This document shows positions 24,211 to 33,728 of a stretch of 48,462 bases of DNA, in pieces. The DNA is from an uncultured Bradyrhizobium sp. (lineage in GTDB: Bacteria; Pseudomonadota; Alphaproteobacteria; Rhizobiales; Xanthobacteraceae): the NCBI RefSeq assembly GCF_936928535.1, contig NZ_CAKZHY010000079.1, positions 1-48,462 on the forward strand. Reading direction: 5' to 3'. Numbering within the stretch: position 1 is the first letter of the stretch; each line of letters begins with the position of its first letter. Position numbers and translations under genes: made by a program. The notes under the pieces were generated by a model, which did not search any database, had not been told where the DNA came from, and saw only the letters and a list, made by a program, of their open reading frames with translations.

Positions 24211-24439
24211 CTCGACTCCCCCAACGCAAAACCAGGATTATTCAAAATCGGAGCTGACAGGCGGGGCCCCTCAGTTCCATCTCCCAAGCACTAGCACCAA
24301 GGCGTTAAACAGCGCGTTAATTGGGGCGGACCGCGATGGACCGAAATGAGGTCCTTGCGAAAAGCCCCCTCCCGCTTGACTTCATCGGCCGGGTCACGCC
24401 ACGGTCCCGGCCGGTCCCGCCGGCTCGAGAATTCCCCTG

Positions 24440-25411
24440 ATGGCTCCGCAATTTACCGTTATCCGCGATACCACGCCGGATTCTGCCATCCTGAAGGGCG
24501 CGGTGGTCGCCATGGGCAATTTCGACGGCGTCCATCTCGGCCACCGGGCCGTCATTGCGGCAGCCCTGGAAATGGGCCGGGCGCACGGCCGCCCTGCGCT
24601 GGCGCTGACCTTCGAGCCGCATCCGCGCCGGTTTTTCAGCCCCAACACCCCGCAATTCCGCCTGACGGACGAGCGCGCCAAGCTGCGGTTGCTGGCCGGC
24701 ACCGGGCTCGCCGGCGCGGTGGTCATGACCTTCGACAAGGCCCGCGCCGGGACCAGCGCGCAAGATTTCATTCACCATGAGCTGATCGGGCGCCTCGGCG
24801 TCAGGGGCATTGCGGTCGGTTACGACTTCCATTTCGGCAAGGGCCGGGTTGGCTCGCCAAGCCTGCTGGTGAACGAGGCTCCCCGGCTCGGCATCGAGGT
24901 CGACGTGCAGGCGCATGTCGATATCGACGAGCGACCGGTCTCTTCCAGCGCCATCCGGATTGCGCTCGCGGAGGGGCTGATCGACGAGGCCTCGACCATG
25001 CTGGGCGCGCCCTGGTTCATCACCGGCGAGGTCATCCATGGCGAGAAACGCGGGCGCGACCTCGGCTATCCCACCGCAAATATCCGGCTCGATGCCAATT
25101 GCGGCCTGAAGCACGGAATCTACGCCGTGCGGGTCGGCCGCGGTCCCGAACGGCTGAACGGGGTGGCGAGCTTCGGCCGCCGCCCGACCTTTGATAATGG
25201 CGCGCCGCTCCTGGAAATCTTCCTGTTCGACTTCAAGGGCGACCTTTACGGGCAGGCGCTGGACTGCGCCTTTGTCGGCTTCATCCGCGAGGAGCTGAAA
25301 TTCGACAGCCTTCAGGCCCTGATCCGCCAGATGGACGACGATTCCGCCCGCGCCCGCGCCATGCTGGCGGCCGCCCCGGACGCCTTTCCACGGCTCGGAA
25401 CGCTCGATTAA
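24440..25411 (+). CDS. ribF: Bifunctional riboflavin kinase / FAD synthetase
   Basis: RibF phosphorylates riboflavin to FMN and adenylates FMN to FAD. The 323-residue protein has the N-terminal nucleotidyltransferase motifs MGNFDGVHLGHRAVI and SSSAIRIAL. The C-terminal flavokinase domain starts at about residue 195, with HGEKRGRDLGYPTANI (the PTAN motif) and SFGRRPTFDNG. The length is typical. It forms, with ileS and lspA, the conserved ribF-ileS-lspA gene order. Together with the riboswitch-controlled ribH2, it is the second flavin gene of the window. Confidence 0.96.
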   Translation: MAPQFTVIRDTTPDSAILKGAVVAMGNFDGVHLGHRAVIAAALEMGRAHGRPALALTFEPHPRRFFSPNTPQFRLTDERAKLRLLAGTGLAGAVVMTFDKARAGTSAQDFIHHELIGRLGVRGIAVGYDFHFGKGRVGSPSLLVNEAPRLGIEVDVQAHVDIDERPVSSSAIRIALAEGLIDEASTMLGAPWFITGEVIHGEKRGRDLGYPTANIRLDANCGLKHGIYAVRVGRGPERLNGVASFGRRPTFDNGAPLLEIFLFDFKGDLYGQALDCAFVGFIREELKFDSLQALIRQMDDDSARARAMLAAAPDAFPRLGTLD

Positions 25412-25417
25412 GCGCCC

Positions 25418-25440
25418 AAGGCCGGCCGAGCCGGGCCTTT
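25418..25440 (+). terminator. Possible terminator after ribF
   Basis: An interrupted stem (AAGGCCGGC / GCCGGGCCTT with one bulged base and a 3-base loop) ends in TTT just after the ribF stop. It is weak and may only attenuate read-through into ileS. Confidence 0.4.
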
Positions 25441-25616
25441 GCGCTTCCTCCGCCCGGCTGCTATGGAGAGCCCATGTTTGCGCGGCGCATCATAGGGATT
25501 AGCGGCCCGGCTTCCGCCTGAGCCTCAAGGCTCGGCGCAAGACCGGGATTTTGTCGTTTCACCCCGCGATTCCGCATCGCCATCCGTTCCCGCGCCATTC
25601 CGAGCCAGTCAGCCTC

Positions 25617-28600
25617 ATGTCCGAAAAGCCGCAGAAGTCCCAAAAGTCTGAAGCCAAAGACTATTCGAAAACCCTGTTCCTGCCGCAGACCGAATTCCCG
25701 ATGCGTGCCGGCCTGCCGCAACGCGAGCCGGAGATCCTCAAACGCTGGTACGAGATCGGCCTCTACGAGAAGCTGCGCGAGGCGGCCCACGGCCGCGACA
25801 AGTTCGTGCTGCATGACGGCCCGCCCTATGCCAACGGCAACATCCACATCGGCACGGCGCTGAACAAGATCCTCAAGGATCTCGTCACCAAGAGCCAGCA
25901 GATGCTCGGCTTCGATTCCAACTATGTGCCCGGCTGGGACTGCCACGGCCTGCCGATCGAATGGAAGGTCGAGGAAGAGAACTATCGCAAGAAGGGCAAG
26001 CAGAAGCCCGACTTCCGCGACAGTGCCGCGATGGTCGCCTTCCGCCAGGAGTGCCGCGCCTACGCCACGCACTGGCTCAACGTGCAGCGCGAGGAATTCA
26101 AGCGGTTAGGGGTGATCGGCGACTGGGCGCATCCCTACGCCACCATGAATTACCCGGCCGAAGCCCAGATCGCGCGCGAGCTGATGAAGTTCGCCGCCAA
26201 CGGCACGCTCTATCGCGGCTCCAAGCCGGTGATGTGGAGCGTGGTCGAGAAGACTGCGCTCGCCGAGGCCGAGGTCGAGTACGAGGACTACACGAGCGAC
26301 ATGGTCTGGGTGAAATTCCCGGTGACCTCGCCCGCGCATGGCGCGCTGGCATCGGCGAGTGTCGTGATCTGGACCACCACGCCCTGGACCTTGCCCGGCA
26401 ACCGCGCCATCTCGTTCTCGCCGAAGATCGCCTATGGCCTCTACAAGGTGACGGACGCCCCTGCCGACAATTGGGCCAAGACCGGCGACCTCCTGATCCT
26501 GGCCGACGCGCTCGCTGCAGAAGTGTTCAAGCAGGCGCGCGTGACATCTTACGAGAAGGTCCGCGACATCCCCGGCGATACCATGGATGCGATCGAATGC
26601 GCCCATCCGCTCAAGGGGCTTGCCGGCGGCTATGAATTTACCGTGCCGCTCTTGTCCGGCGATCACGTCACCGATGACACCGGCACCGGCTTCGTGCACA
26701 CCGCGCCCAGCCACGGCCGCGAGGATTTCGACGTCTGGATGGCGAACACCCGCGATCTCGATGCGCGCGGCATCAACAGCGCAATCCCCTATACTGTCGA
26801 CGAGAACGGTGCCTATACCGAGCAGGCGCCGGGCTTTACCGGCAAGCGCGTCATCAACGACAAGGGCGAGAAGGGTGACGCCAACGAGGCCGTGATCAAG
26901 GCGCTGATCGAGGGCGGCAAGCTGCTCGCGCGCGGCCGGCTCAAGCACCAATATCCGCATTCCTGGCGCTCGAAGAAGCCGGTGATCTTCCGCAACACAC
27001 CGCAATGGTTCATCGCGATGGACAAGGACATCGCAACGGGTGGCAAGGCGAAGAGCGGCGACACGCTGCGCGCCCGCGCGCTGCACGCGATCTCGGTCAC
27101 GCAATGGGTCCCGCCGTCGGGCGAGAACCGCATCAACGGCATGATCGAGGCTCGTCCCGACTGGGTGATCTCGCGTCAACGCGCCTGGGGCGTGCCGATC
27201 GCCGTGTTCGTCCGCGAGAAGGGCGACGGCTCGGCCGAGATCCTCCAGGACGAAGCCGTCAACACCCGCATCGGCGATGCCTTCGAAAAGGAAGGCGCAG
27301 ATGCCTGGTACGCAACGGGCGCCCGCGAGCGCTTCCTCGGGTCGCGCGCCAATGAGGGCTGGCAGAAAGTCGACGACATTCTCGACGTCTGGTTCGATTC
27401 CGGCTCGACGCACGCCTTCGTGCTGGAAGATCCCGTGCAATTCCCTGGGCTATCAGGCATCAAGCGCAAGGTCGACGGCGGCGCCGACACCGTGATGTAT
27501 CTCGAAGGCTCGGACCAGCATCGCGGCTGGTTCCACTCCTCGCTGCTGGAGAGCTGCGGCACGCGCGGTCGCGCGCCCTACGACATCGTGCTGACCCACG
27601 GCTTCACGCAGGCCGAGGACGGCCGCAAGATGTCGAAGTCGCTCGGCAACACCATCGAGCCGCAGGCCGTCATCAAGGAATCCGGCGCCGACATCCTGCG
27701 GCTCTGGGTTGCGTCCTGCGACTATACCGACGACCAGCGCATCGGCCCCGAGATCCTGAAGAACACGGTCGAGACCTACCGCAAGCTGCGCAACACCGTG
27801 CGCTGGATGCTCGGCACCTTGCATCACTACAAGCCCGCCGACGCCGTCGCGCCCGCGGAGATGCCCGAGCTCGAGCGGCTGATGCTCCACGAGCTCGCGC
27901 TCCGCGCCGAATTGGTCCGCAAGGCCTATGAGACGTTCGACTACAAGAGCGTGGTCGCGACCTTGTCCGCCTTCATGAACAGCGAGCTCTCGGCGTTCTA
28001 TTTCGATATCCGCAAGGACACGCTCTATTGCGATCCGCCATCCTCGCTGACGCGCAAGGCGGCGCTGACCACGATCGACCTGCTGTGCAATTCGATCCTG
28101 AAATGGCTGGCGCCGATCCTGAGCTTCACCGCGGAAGAGGGCTGGCGCATGTACAGGCCGGACGCCGAACCGTCGGTGCATCTGACGCTGTTCCCGCAAG
28201 GCCTCGAAAAGCTGCGCGACGACACGCTCGCCGCGAAGTGGGAGACGATCCGCAACGTTCGACGCGTCGTCACCGGCGCGCTCGAACTCGAACGCGCCGC
28301 CAAGAACATCGGCTCCTCGCTCGAGGCCTCGCCGGTGATCTATGTCGCTGACCGCGACATGCTGGGGACATTGTTCGACATCGATCTCGCCGAGATCTGC
28401 ATCACCTCCAATTACGAGGTGCGCGAGGGCGAGGCGCCGGCCTCCGCATTCCGCCTCGATGCGGTGCCCGGCGTGGCCGTCGTGGTCGAGAAGGCCGTCG
28501 GCACCAAATGCGCGCGCTCCTGGAAGATCTCGCCAACCGTCGGCGAGGACGCTGAATATCCCGACGTCACCCCGCGCGACGCCAAGGCGCTGCGCGAATG

Positions 28601-28625
28601 GAAGGCGCTTGGGGTGGAAGTTTAG
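25617..28625 (+). CDS. ileS: Isoleucyl-tRNA synthetase
   Basis: IleS charges tRNA-Ile and edits mischarged valine. The 1002-residue protein shows the class I HIGH motif ([17 protein letters not shown]), the CP1 editing domain with [16 protein letters not shown] and [16 protein letters not shown], the tryptophan-rich [10 protein letters not shown] segment, and the KMSKS loop ([15 protein letters not shown]). The anticodon-binding domain and a C-terminal region follow. The C-terminal zinc-finger cysteines of the E. coli enzyme are not obvious. The start at 25617 gives the lysine-rich [14 protein letters not shown]; an upstream in-frame start at 25551 is unlikely. Confidence 0.97.
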   Translation: MSEKPQKSQKSEAKDYSKTLFLPQTEFPMRAGLPQREPEILKRWYEIGLYEKLREAAHGRDKFVLHDGPPYANGNIHIGTALNKILKDLVTKSQQMLGFDSNYVPGWDCHGLPIEWKVEEENYRKKGKQKPDFRDSAAMVAFRQECRAYATHWLNVQREEFKRLGVIGDWAHPYATMNYPAEAQIARELMKFAANGTLYRGSKPVMWSVVEKTALAEAEVEYEDYTSDMVWVKFPVTSPAHGALASASVVIWTTTPWTLPGNRAISFSPKIAYGLYKVTDAPADNWAKTGDLLILADALAAEVFKQARVTSYEKVRDIPGDTMDAIECAHPLKGLAGGYEFTVPLLSGDHVTDDTGTGFVHTAPSHGREDFDVWMANTRDLDARGINSAIPYTVDENGAYTEQAPGFTGKRVINDKGEKGDANEAVIKALIEGGKLLARGRLKHQYPHSWRSKKPVIFRNTPQWFIAMDKDIATGGKAKSGDTLRARALHAISVTQWVPPSGENRINGMIEARPDWVISRQRAWGVPIAVFVREKGDGSAEILQDEAVNTRIGDAFEKEGADAWYATGARERFLGSRANEGWQKVDDILDVWFDSGSTHAFVLEDPVQFPGLSGIKRKVDGGADTVMYLEGSDQHRGWFHSSLLESCGTRGRAPYDIVLTHGFTQAEDGRKMSKSLGNTIEPQAVIKESGADILRLWVASCDYTDDQRIGPEILKNTVETYRKLRNTVRWMLGTLHHYKPADAVAPAEMPELERLMLHELALRAELVRKAYETFDYKSVVATLSAFMNSELSAFYFDIRKDTLYCDPPSSLTRKAALTTIDLLCNSILKWLAPILSFTAEEGWRMYRPDAEPSVHLTLFPQGLEKLRDDTLAAKWETIRNVRRVVTGALELERAAKNIGSSLEASPVIYVADRDMLGTLFDIDLAEICITSNYEVREGEAPASAFRLDAVPGVAVVVEKAVGTKCARSWKISPTVGEDAEYPDVTPRDAKALREWKALGVEV

Positions 28626-28634
28626 CTCTCAACT

Positions 28635-28775
28635 GTCGTCCCGGCCTAGTGCGCAATTGCGCACGGGAGCCGGGACCCATAACCACCACAGTTCATCTTC
28701 GCGAAGGCTGATGACTCCGAGTCATTCCAACAACACTCGCCTCGAAGTATGGGTCCCGGCCTTCGCTGGGACGAC
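28635..28775. repeat. Palindromic repeat pair between ileS and lspA
   Basis: A first unit (about 28635-28682) has arms GTCGTCCCGG and CCGGGACCCAT around a GTGCGCAATTGCGCAC dyad. A second unit (28748-28775) is close to the proC-upstream arm TATGGGTCCCGGCCTTCGC with one changed base. The units are complementary to each other, so a large stem can form. The second ends 27 bases before the lspA start. Confidence 0.8.
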
Positions 28776-28802
28776 GGCGGTATTTGCGGCGAGCACCTCA
28801 TC

Positions 28803-29297
28803 ATGACCCCGCTCCGCGCCGGCATCACCGCGGCCGTGGTGACACTCGTGGCCGACCAGGCCTCGAAGCTGTGGCTGCTGAACGGCTTCGACCTTGCCCG
28901 CCGCGGGGTGGTGAAGGTGACGCCGTTCTTCGACCTGGTGCTGGCCTGGAATATCGGGATCAGCTTCGGCTGGCTGCAGAACGACAGTCAGTCGGCGCAG
29001 ATCGCGCTGATGGCGGTGAAGGTCGTCGCGGTGATCGCGCTGGCGATCTGGATGGCGCGCTCGCACACCCGGCTCGCCACCGTCGCGCTGGGGCTGATCA
29101 TCGGCGGCGCCATCGGCAATGGCATCGACCGCTTCGCTTATGGTGCAGTGGTCGATTTCGCCCTGTTTCATGTCGAAATCGGCGGAAATACCTACAATTG
29201 GTACGTCTTCAACCTCGCGGACGTGGCCATCGTTGCTGGCGTGGCGGCCCTGTTGTATGACTCCTTCCTGGGGGTACCCGCCGTAAAAGCGCCCTGA
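28803..29297 (+). CDS. lspA: Lipoprotein signal peptidase (signal peptidase II)
   Basis: LspA is an inner-membrane aspartic protease that cleaves the signal peptide of prolipoproteins. The 164-residue protein has four transmembrane helices. It has the family motifs AWNIGISFGW (where many relatives have Ala-Phe-Gly), GGAIGNGIDRF with the first catalytic Asp, VVDF, and FNLADVAIVAG with the second catalytic Asp. The frame continues upstream into repeat DNA, but the ATG at 28803 fits the family N-terminus. It is the third gene of the ribF-ileS-lspA group. Confidence 0.96.
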   Translation: MTPLRAGITAAVVTLVADQASKLWLLNGFDLARRGVVKVTPFFDLVLAWNIGISFGWLQNDSQSAQIALMAVKVVAVIALAIWMARSHTRLATVALGLIIGGAIGNGIDRFAYGAVVDFALFHVEIGGNTYNWYVFNLADVAIVAGVAALLYDSFLGVPAVKAP

Positions 29298-29398
29298 TCC
29301 CGGCCGATACGGGCCGGAGGCGGAACCTTGCTTGGCGAGGCGCGGTCGCGCGAGAGGCGGCGAGATTGCTCCTGCCACAATATGGAACAGGTACAGGT

Positions 29399-30127
29399 AT
29401 GCGCAGCTTCGGGACCAGCGGTTCGATGGGTCGAGACTCCCGGCGGGGACTTTGGCTGGCGCTGAAATTGTCAGCCGTCGCACTCGGTATCGGTCTCGTC
29501 ATGTCGGCAGGCCCTGTGCGTGCCGGTGACGACGATGACGATGACGACATGACCTTCGAAGAGAAGCTCATCGACAATCTGATGTCCGGCATCGGCGCCA
29601 AGAGCATGGAGAAGAAGGGCATCGAGTACCGCGAGCGGTCGCCGCTGGTGGTGCCGCCCAAGCTCGACCTGCCGCCGCCCAGTTCCGAAGCCAAGAACGC
29701 GCCGAACTGGCCGAAGGATCCCGACGAGAAGCGTCGCCAGGAGGCCATCGCCCTGCGCAAGAAGGCGGGCAACAAGTCACCGCAGCAGCAGTACATGAAG
29801 GATATCCAGCCGCTGTCGCCCGCCGAGTTGAACGCCCACAGGTCGGGCCCGCAGCAGGCCAACAATGATCCGCCCGCGCCGGGCAGCAACCCCAACAATC
29901 CGACGATGAGCCCGGCCGAGATGGGTTACACCGGCGGTCTGCTAAAATTGTTCAAGGGCGGCCAGCCGGAATCCAAGCCGTTCACGACCGAGCCCCCACG
30001 CCAATCGCTGGTCGAGCCGCCGCCGGGATATCAGACGCCTTCGCCGAACTACGTCTATGGCGCCGGAGAGGACACGACGCGGAAGACCTATTTCGACGTC
30101 CAGTCCGGCAAGGAAAAGGTGCAGTAA
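29399..30127 (+). CDS. Exported acidic/proline-rich protein of unknown function
   Basis: This 242-residue protein has a signal peptide with a long N-region (cleavage near GPVRA, about residue 41). A run of seven aspartates comes next, then a short helical segment MTFEEKLIDNLMSGIG. The rest is rich in Pro, Asn, Gln and charged residues and looks disordered, ending YFDVQSGKEKVQ. I recognise no domain. It probably sits in the periplasm. The start could also be the ATG at 29426; a TTG at 29366 would add residues. It follows lspA by about 100 bases and precedes the M16 peptidase pair. Confidence 0.75.
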   Translation: MRSFGTSGSMGRDSRRGLWLALKLSAVALGIGLVMSAGPVRAGDDDDDDDMTFEEKLIDNLMSGIGAKSMEKKGIEYRERSPLVVPPKLDLPPPSSEAKNAPNWPKDPDEKRRQEAIALRKKAGNKSPQQQYMKDIQPLSPAELNAHRSGPQQANNDPPAPGSNPNNPTMSPAEMGYTGGLLKLFKGGQPESKPFTTEPPRQSLVEPPPGYQTPSPNYVYGAGEDTTRKTYFDVQSGKEKVQ

Positions 30128-30282
30128 GCTCCTTGTCTGTCACGCACAGGCGCGCACAAGCCGCAATCGTCCGGTGTAGGCCGGATGCGGTAGATGACCT
30201 ATTTTTAAGTACAATTCGACCGCGTTCTCTGCTTCGTGACCCGAAGCTCAAAGCCGCGCGGCGTAACATGCCGTGCTTTCAC

Positions 30283-30307
30283 GCCCGGACATCAGCGTCC
30301 GGGCTTT
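30283..30307 (+). terminator. Hairpin terminator before the M16 peptidase genes
   Basis: A 7-bp stem (GCCCGGA / TCCGGGC, 8-base loop) runs into CTTT. It lies between the acidic exported protein gene and the first M16 gene, and argues against the GTG start at 30273 for the latter. Confidence 0.6.
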
Positions 30308-30320
30308 CACAAGGATCGTG

Positions 30321-31715
30321 ATGTCCTCACACCGATCGATTGCCTGCCTCTTCGCCGCGCTGCTCGCAACATCTGCCCTCGACGTCGGCAGCGCATTCGC
30401 CCAGACGACGGTCACCTCGGCGCCGCCCGCCAGCTTCACGCTTCCCAACGGCCTTCAGGTCGTGGTGATCCCGGATCACCGCACGCCCGTGGTCACGGAA
30501 ATGATCTGGTACAAGGTCGGCTCGGCCGACGAGACGCCGGGCAAGTCGGGGCTTGCCCACTTCCTCGAACATCTGATGTTCAAGGGCACCGAGAAACATC
30601 CGGTCGGCGAATTCTCCCAGACCGTGCTCCGCGTCGGCGGCAACGAGAACGCCTCGACCTCGGTCGACTACACCAACTACTACCAGCGCGTGCCGAAAGA
30701 GCAGCTCCCGACCATGATGGAGTTCGAGGCCGATCGCATGACCGGCCTGGTCCTCAAGGACGAGAACGTGCTGCCCGAGCGCGACGTCGTGCTCGAAGAG
30801 TACAACATGCGCGTTGCCAACAGCCCGGACGCGCGCCTCAATGAACAGATCATGGCCGCGCTCTATCTCAACCATCCCTACGGCCGGCCGGTGATCGGCT
30901 GGCACCAGGAGATCGAGAAGCTCAATCGCGAGGACGCGCTTGCCTTCTATCGCCGGTTCTACGCGCCGAACAATGCGATCCTTGTCATCGCCGGCGATGT
31001 CGAGGCCGCCGACGTGCGTCCGCTGGTCGAGCGTAATTTCGGCCCGATCCCGGCCCAGCCGGCGATCCCGCCGCGGCGCATCCGGCCACAGGAGCCGGAG
31101 CCGGCGGCTCCGCGCACCGTCACACTGTCCGATCCGCGCGTCGAACAGCCGAGCCTGCGCCGCTATTATCTGGTGCCGTCGGCGACGACGGCCGCGGCCG
31201 GCGAGAGCGCCGCGCTCGACGTGCTCGCGCAGTTGATGGGCAGCGGCAGCAACTCCTACCTCTACCGCGCGCTCGTCGTCGACAAGCCGCTCGCAGTCTC
31301 CGCCAGCGCCAGCTACTCCAGCATCTCGCTCGATCCGACCCAGTTCGCGATCTCGGCCTCGCCGAAACCAGGCGTCAGCTTCGCCGAAATCGAGCAGGCG
31401 ATCGACGGTGTGATCGCCGACGTTGCGCAGAACCCGATCCGCGCCGAGGATCTCGAGCGGGTCAAGACCCAGCTCATTGCGGAAGCGATCTACGCCCAGG
31501 ACAATCAGGCGGTCTTGGCGCGCTGGTATGGCGGCGCACTGACGACGGGCCTGTCGATCGAGGACATCAGGAGCTGGCCCGATCGCATCCGCGCCGTCAC
31601 CGCCGTGCAGGTCCGTGAAGCTGCGCAAAAATGGTTCGAGAAGAACCGATCGGTCACCGGCTATCTGATCAAGGACACCAGCACCGCTGCCAAGCGCGAG
31701 GAGAAGCGTTCGTGA
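30321..31715 (+). CDS. M16 family zinc metallopeptidase (catalytic subunit)
   Basis: This 464-residue exported insulinase/mitochondrial-processing-type peptidase has a signal peptide ending near GSAFA. The inverted zinc motif HxxEH is clear in GLAHFLEHLMFKGTE, and the distal glutamate is likely in the NEQIMAALYLNHPYGRP region. The second half carries the structural M16 C-terminal domain. The ATG at 30321 follows AAGGA. Its stop overlaps the GTG start of a second M16 gene, so two subunits should be made in equal amounts and form a periplasmic heterodimer that degrades peptides. Confidence 0.93.
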   Translation: MSSHRSIACLFAALLATSALDVGSAFAQTTVTSAPPASFTLPNGLQVVVIPDHRTPVVTEMIWYKVGSADETPGKSGLAHFLEHLMFKGTEKHPVGEFSQTVLRVGGNENASTSVDYTNYYQRVPKEQLPTMMEFEADRMTGLVLKDENVLPERDVVLEEYNMRVANSPDARLNEQIMAALYLNHPYGRPVIGWHQEIEKLNREDALAFYRRFYAPNNAILVIAGDVEAADVRPLVERNFGPIPAQPAIPPRRIRPQEPEPAAPRTVTLSDPRVEQPSLRRYYLVPSATTAAAGESAALDVLAQLMGSGSNSYLYRALVVDKPLAVSASASYSSISLDPTQFAISASPKPGVSFAEIEQAIDGVIADVAQNPIRAEDLERVKTQLIAEAIYAQDNQAVLARWYGGALTTGLSIEDIRSWPDRIRAVTAVQVREAAQKWFEKNRSVTGYLIKDTSTAAKREEKRS

Positions 31716-33085
31716 CCTATCCTTTTCTTCGCGCGCGCCACGTCGCGCTCTCCTTCGTCACCGGCGCGGCACTCGCGCTCGCCTCGGTCTCGCCGTCACA
31801 GGCGGCAGCAAAGATCCAGTACCTGGTGTCGCCGGGCGGCATCGAGGCATGGTTCGTCCAGGACGCGACCGTGCCGCTGATCGCCATGGAATATTCCTTT
31901 GCCGGCGGCTCGGCGCAGGATCCCAAGGACAAGCCCGGCGTTGCCAATCTCGTCGGCGACCTGCTCGACGAGGGCTCGGGCGATCTCGATTCCAAGACCT
32001 TCCATGAGCGGCTCGACCGCCGCGCCATCGAGCTCTCCTTCAGCGCCACCCGCGACACCTTCCGCGGCAGCCTGCGCATGCTGCGCGACAACAAGGACGA
32101 AGCCTTCGACCTGTTGCGCTCCGCGCTGACCTCGCCGCATTTCGAGACCGCCGATGTCGAACGCATCCGCTCGCAAGTCATCTCGGGCCTGCGCCGCGAG
32201 ACCACCAACCCGACCTCGCTCGCGAGCAAGAAATTCCTGGAGATGGCGTTCGGCGACCATCCCTACGGACGGCAGACCAGCGGCACGCTGGAGAGCGTGC
32301 CGACCATCACGGTCGCCGACATGAAGGATTATGTCGCGCGCAACCTCGCCAAGGATACGCTGAAGGTCGCCGTCGTCGGCGACGTCGATCCGGCCACCCT
32401 CGGCGAGCTGCTCGACCACACGTTCGGCGCCCTGCCCGCCAAGGCCAATCTCGTGCCGGTTCCCGACATCGAGGCTGCCAAGCCGCCGCAGCGCGCCTTC
32501 GTGCCGCTCGACGTACCGCAGACCGTCATCACCTTCGGCGGCCCCGGCGTAATGCGCAATGATCCGAACTTCATGGCCTATTACGTCGTCAATCACATCC
32601 TCGGTGGTGGCGGCCTGTCCTCGCGGCTCTATCGCGAGGTCCGCGAAAAGCGCGGGCTGGCTTATTCGGTATTCGAATCGCTGCTCTGGATGGAACATTC
32701 GGGCATCTTCATCGGCAATACCGGCACCCGCGCCGACCGTGCCGGCGATACCATGGATGCCATCGAGAAAGAGGTCCGCCGCATCGCCGACGAAGGTCCG
32801 ACCCAGAAGGAGCTTGACGAGGCCAAGTCCTACCTCAAGGGCTCGCAGATGCTGGTGCTCGACACCTCTTCCAAGCTCGCCCAGGCGCTGCTGCAATATC
32901 AGCAGGACAAGCTGCCGATCGATTATATCGAGAAGCGCAACGCCATCGTCGATGCCGTGACCCTGGACGATGCCAAGGCCGCGGCCAAGCGACTGTGGAG
33001 CCAGGGACTCCTGACGGTCATCGTTGGCCGCGCGCCGCAGGCTGCCGCGCAACCGGCCGCGGCACCGGCGACCAAGTCGAACTGA
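31712..33085 (+). CDS. M16 family peptidase, non-catalytic partner
   Basis: This 457-residue exported M16 homologue lacks the zinc site: the position of HxxEH reads NLVGDLLDEG. It keeps the M16 fold and the conserved C-terminal GGGLSSRLYREVREKRGLAYSV segment, with the Arg-Tyr residues that contribute to substrate binding in active heterodimers. This is the alpha-subunit role known from mitochondrial processing peptidase and from bacterial M16B pairs. The GTG start overlaps the upstream stop by four bases (GTGA). The signal peptide ends near SPSQAAA. The C-terminus is an Ala/Pro-rich tail. Confidence 0.92.
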   Translation: MTYPFLRARHVALSFVTGAALALASVSPSQAAAKIQYLVSPGGIEAWFVQDATVPLIAMEYSFAGGSAQDPKDKPGVANLVGDLLDEGSGDLDSKTFHERLDRRAIELSFSATRDTFRGSLRMLRDNKDEAFDLLRSALTSPHFETADVERIRSQVISGLRRETTNPTSLASKKFLEMAFGDHPYGRQTSGTLESVPTITVADMKDYVARNLAKDTLKVAVVGDVDPATLGELLDHTFGALPAKANLVPVPDIEAAKPPQRAFVPLDVPQTVITFGGPGVMRNDPNFMAYYVVNHILGGGGLSSRLYREVREKRGLAYSVFESLLWMEHSGIFIGNTGTRADRAGDTMDAIEKEVRRIADEGPTQKELDEAKSYLKGSQMLVLDTSSKLAQALLQYQQDKLPIDYIEKRNAIVDAVTLDDAKAAAKRLWSQGLLTVIVGRAPQAAAQPAAAPATKSN

Positions 33086-33104
33086 CGTCTCCTGACATGA
33101 CCTG

Positions 33105-33130
33105 AAATGGCCGGGCTCGCCCGGCCATTT
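33105..33130 (+). terminator. Rho-independent-type terminator after the M16 pair
   Basis: A perfect 11-bp stem (AAATGGCCGGG / CCCGGCCATTT) with a CTCG tetraloop lies 20 bases after the second M16 stop. The trailing T residues in the stem and GCGTTT after it fit termination. Confidence 0.85.
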
Positions 33131-33203
33131 GCGTTTCCGCCATCCCACCATTGCCGAACATGGAGGTTCCGCGATATGTCGGGGCATCACGAATGGTGCG
33201 ATC

Positions 33204-33620
33204 ATGCTGCGGATATCCCGCGATCTCGTTATCGACGAGGACGACATCGAGATCGGCTTTGTCCGCGCCTCCGGCCCGGGCGGGCAGAACGTCAACAAGG
33301 TCTCGACCTCGGCGCAACTGCGCTTCGACACGCGCAAGCTGACCATCCCGGAAGATGCGGCGATCCGGCTCGCCCGCATCGCCGGCCAGCGCATGACCAA
33401 GGATGGCGTGATAGTGATTCACGCCCAGCGCTTCCGCACCCAGGAACGTAACCGGCAGGATGCCATCGATCGACTCGTCGAGATCCTCACCGAGGCGATG
33501 ATCCGGCCGACGCCGCGCCGCGCGACGCGGCCGACCTTTGCCTCCAAGCAGCGCCGCCTCGACGGCAAGAAACGTCGCAGCGACGTCAAGGCCAAGCGCG
33601 GGCGCGGTTTCGACGATTAG
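33204..33620 (+). CDS. arfB: Alternative ribosome-rescue factor / peptidyl-tRNA hydrolase
   Basis: ArfB (YaeJ) frees ribosomes stalled without a stop codon by hydrolysing peptidyl-tRNA. The 138-residue protein has the catalytic GGQ in ASGPGGQNVNKVST. Its basic C-terminal tail (ASKQRRLDGKKRRSDVKAKRGRG) enters the empty mRNA channel of the ribosome in ArfB proteins. It lacks the codon-recognition domain of release factors. The ATG at 33204 starts the family sequence MLRISRDLVID; the frame extends upstream to 33129 without support. It is followed about 110 bases later by mutL. Confidence 0.93.
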   Translation: MLRISRDLVIDEDDIEIGFVRASGPGGQNVNKVSTSAQLRFDTRKLTIPEDAAIRLARIAGQRMTKDGVIVIHAQRFRTQERNRQDAIDRLVEILTEAMIRPTPRRATRPTFASKQRRLDGKKRRSDVKAKRGRGFDD

Positions 33621-33728
33621 AGACCGCCTCGGGACCAACACAGCATGTGTGCAAGCCGGATCTTGCCCCATGCAATTGCCCCCCGGTCGGACTAGATTGG
33701 GCGCTGAACGCGCCCTTTGAGTCTCTCC

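Noticed and set aside
26106..27440. A 444-codon open frame opposite ileS
   Set aside because: ileS is complete and certain; the antisense frame is a by-product of its codon bias.
31796..33400. A 534-codon open frame opposite the second M16 gene and arfB
   Set aside because: It spans the intergenic terminator at 33105-33130 and crosses two real genes; no family features.
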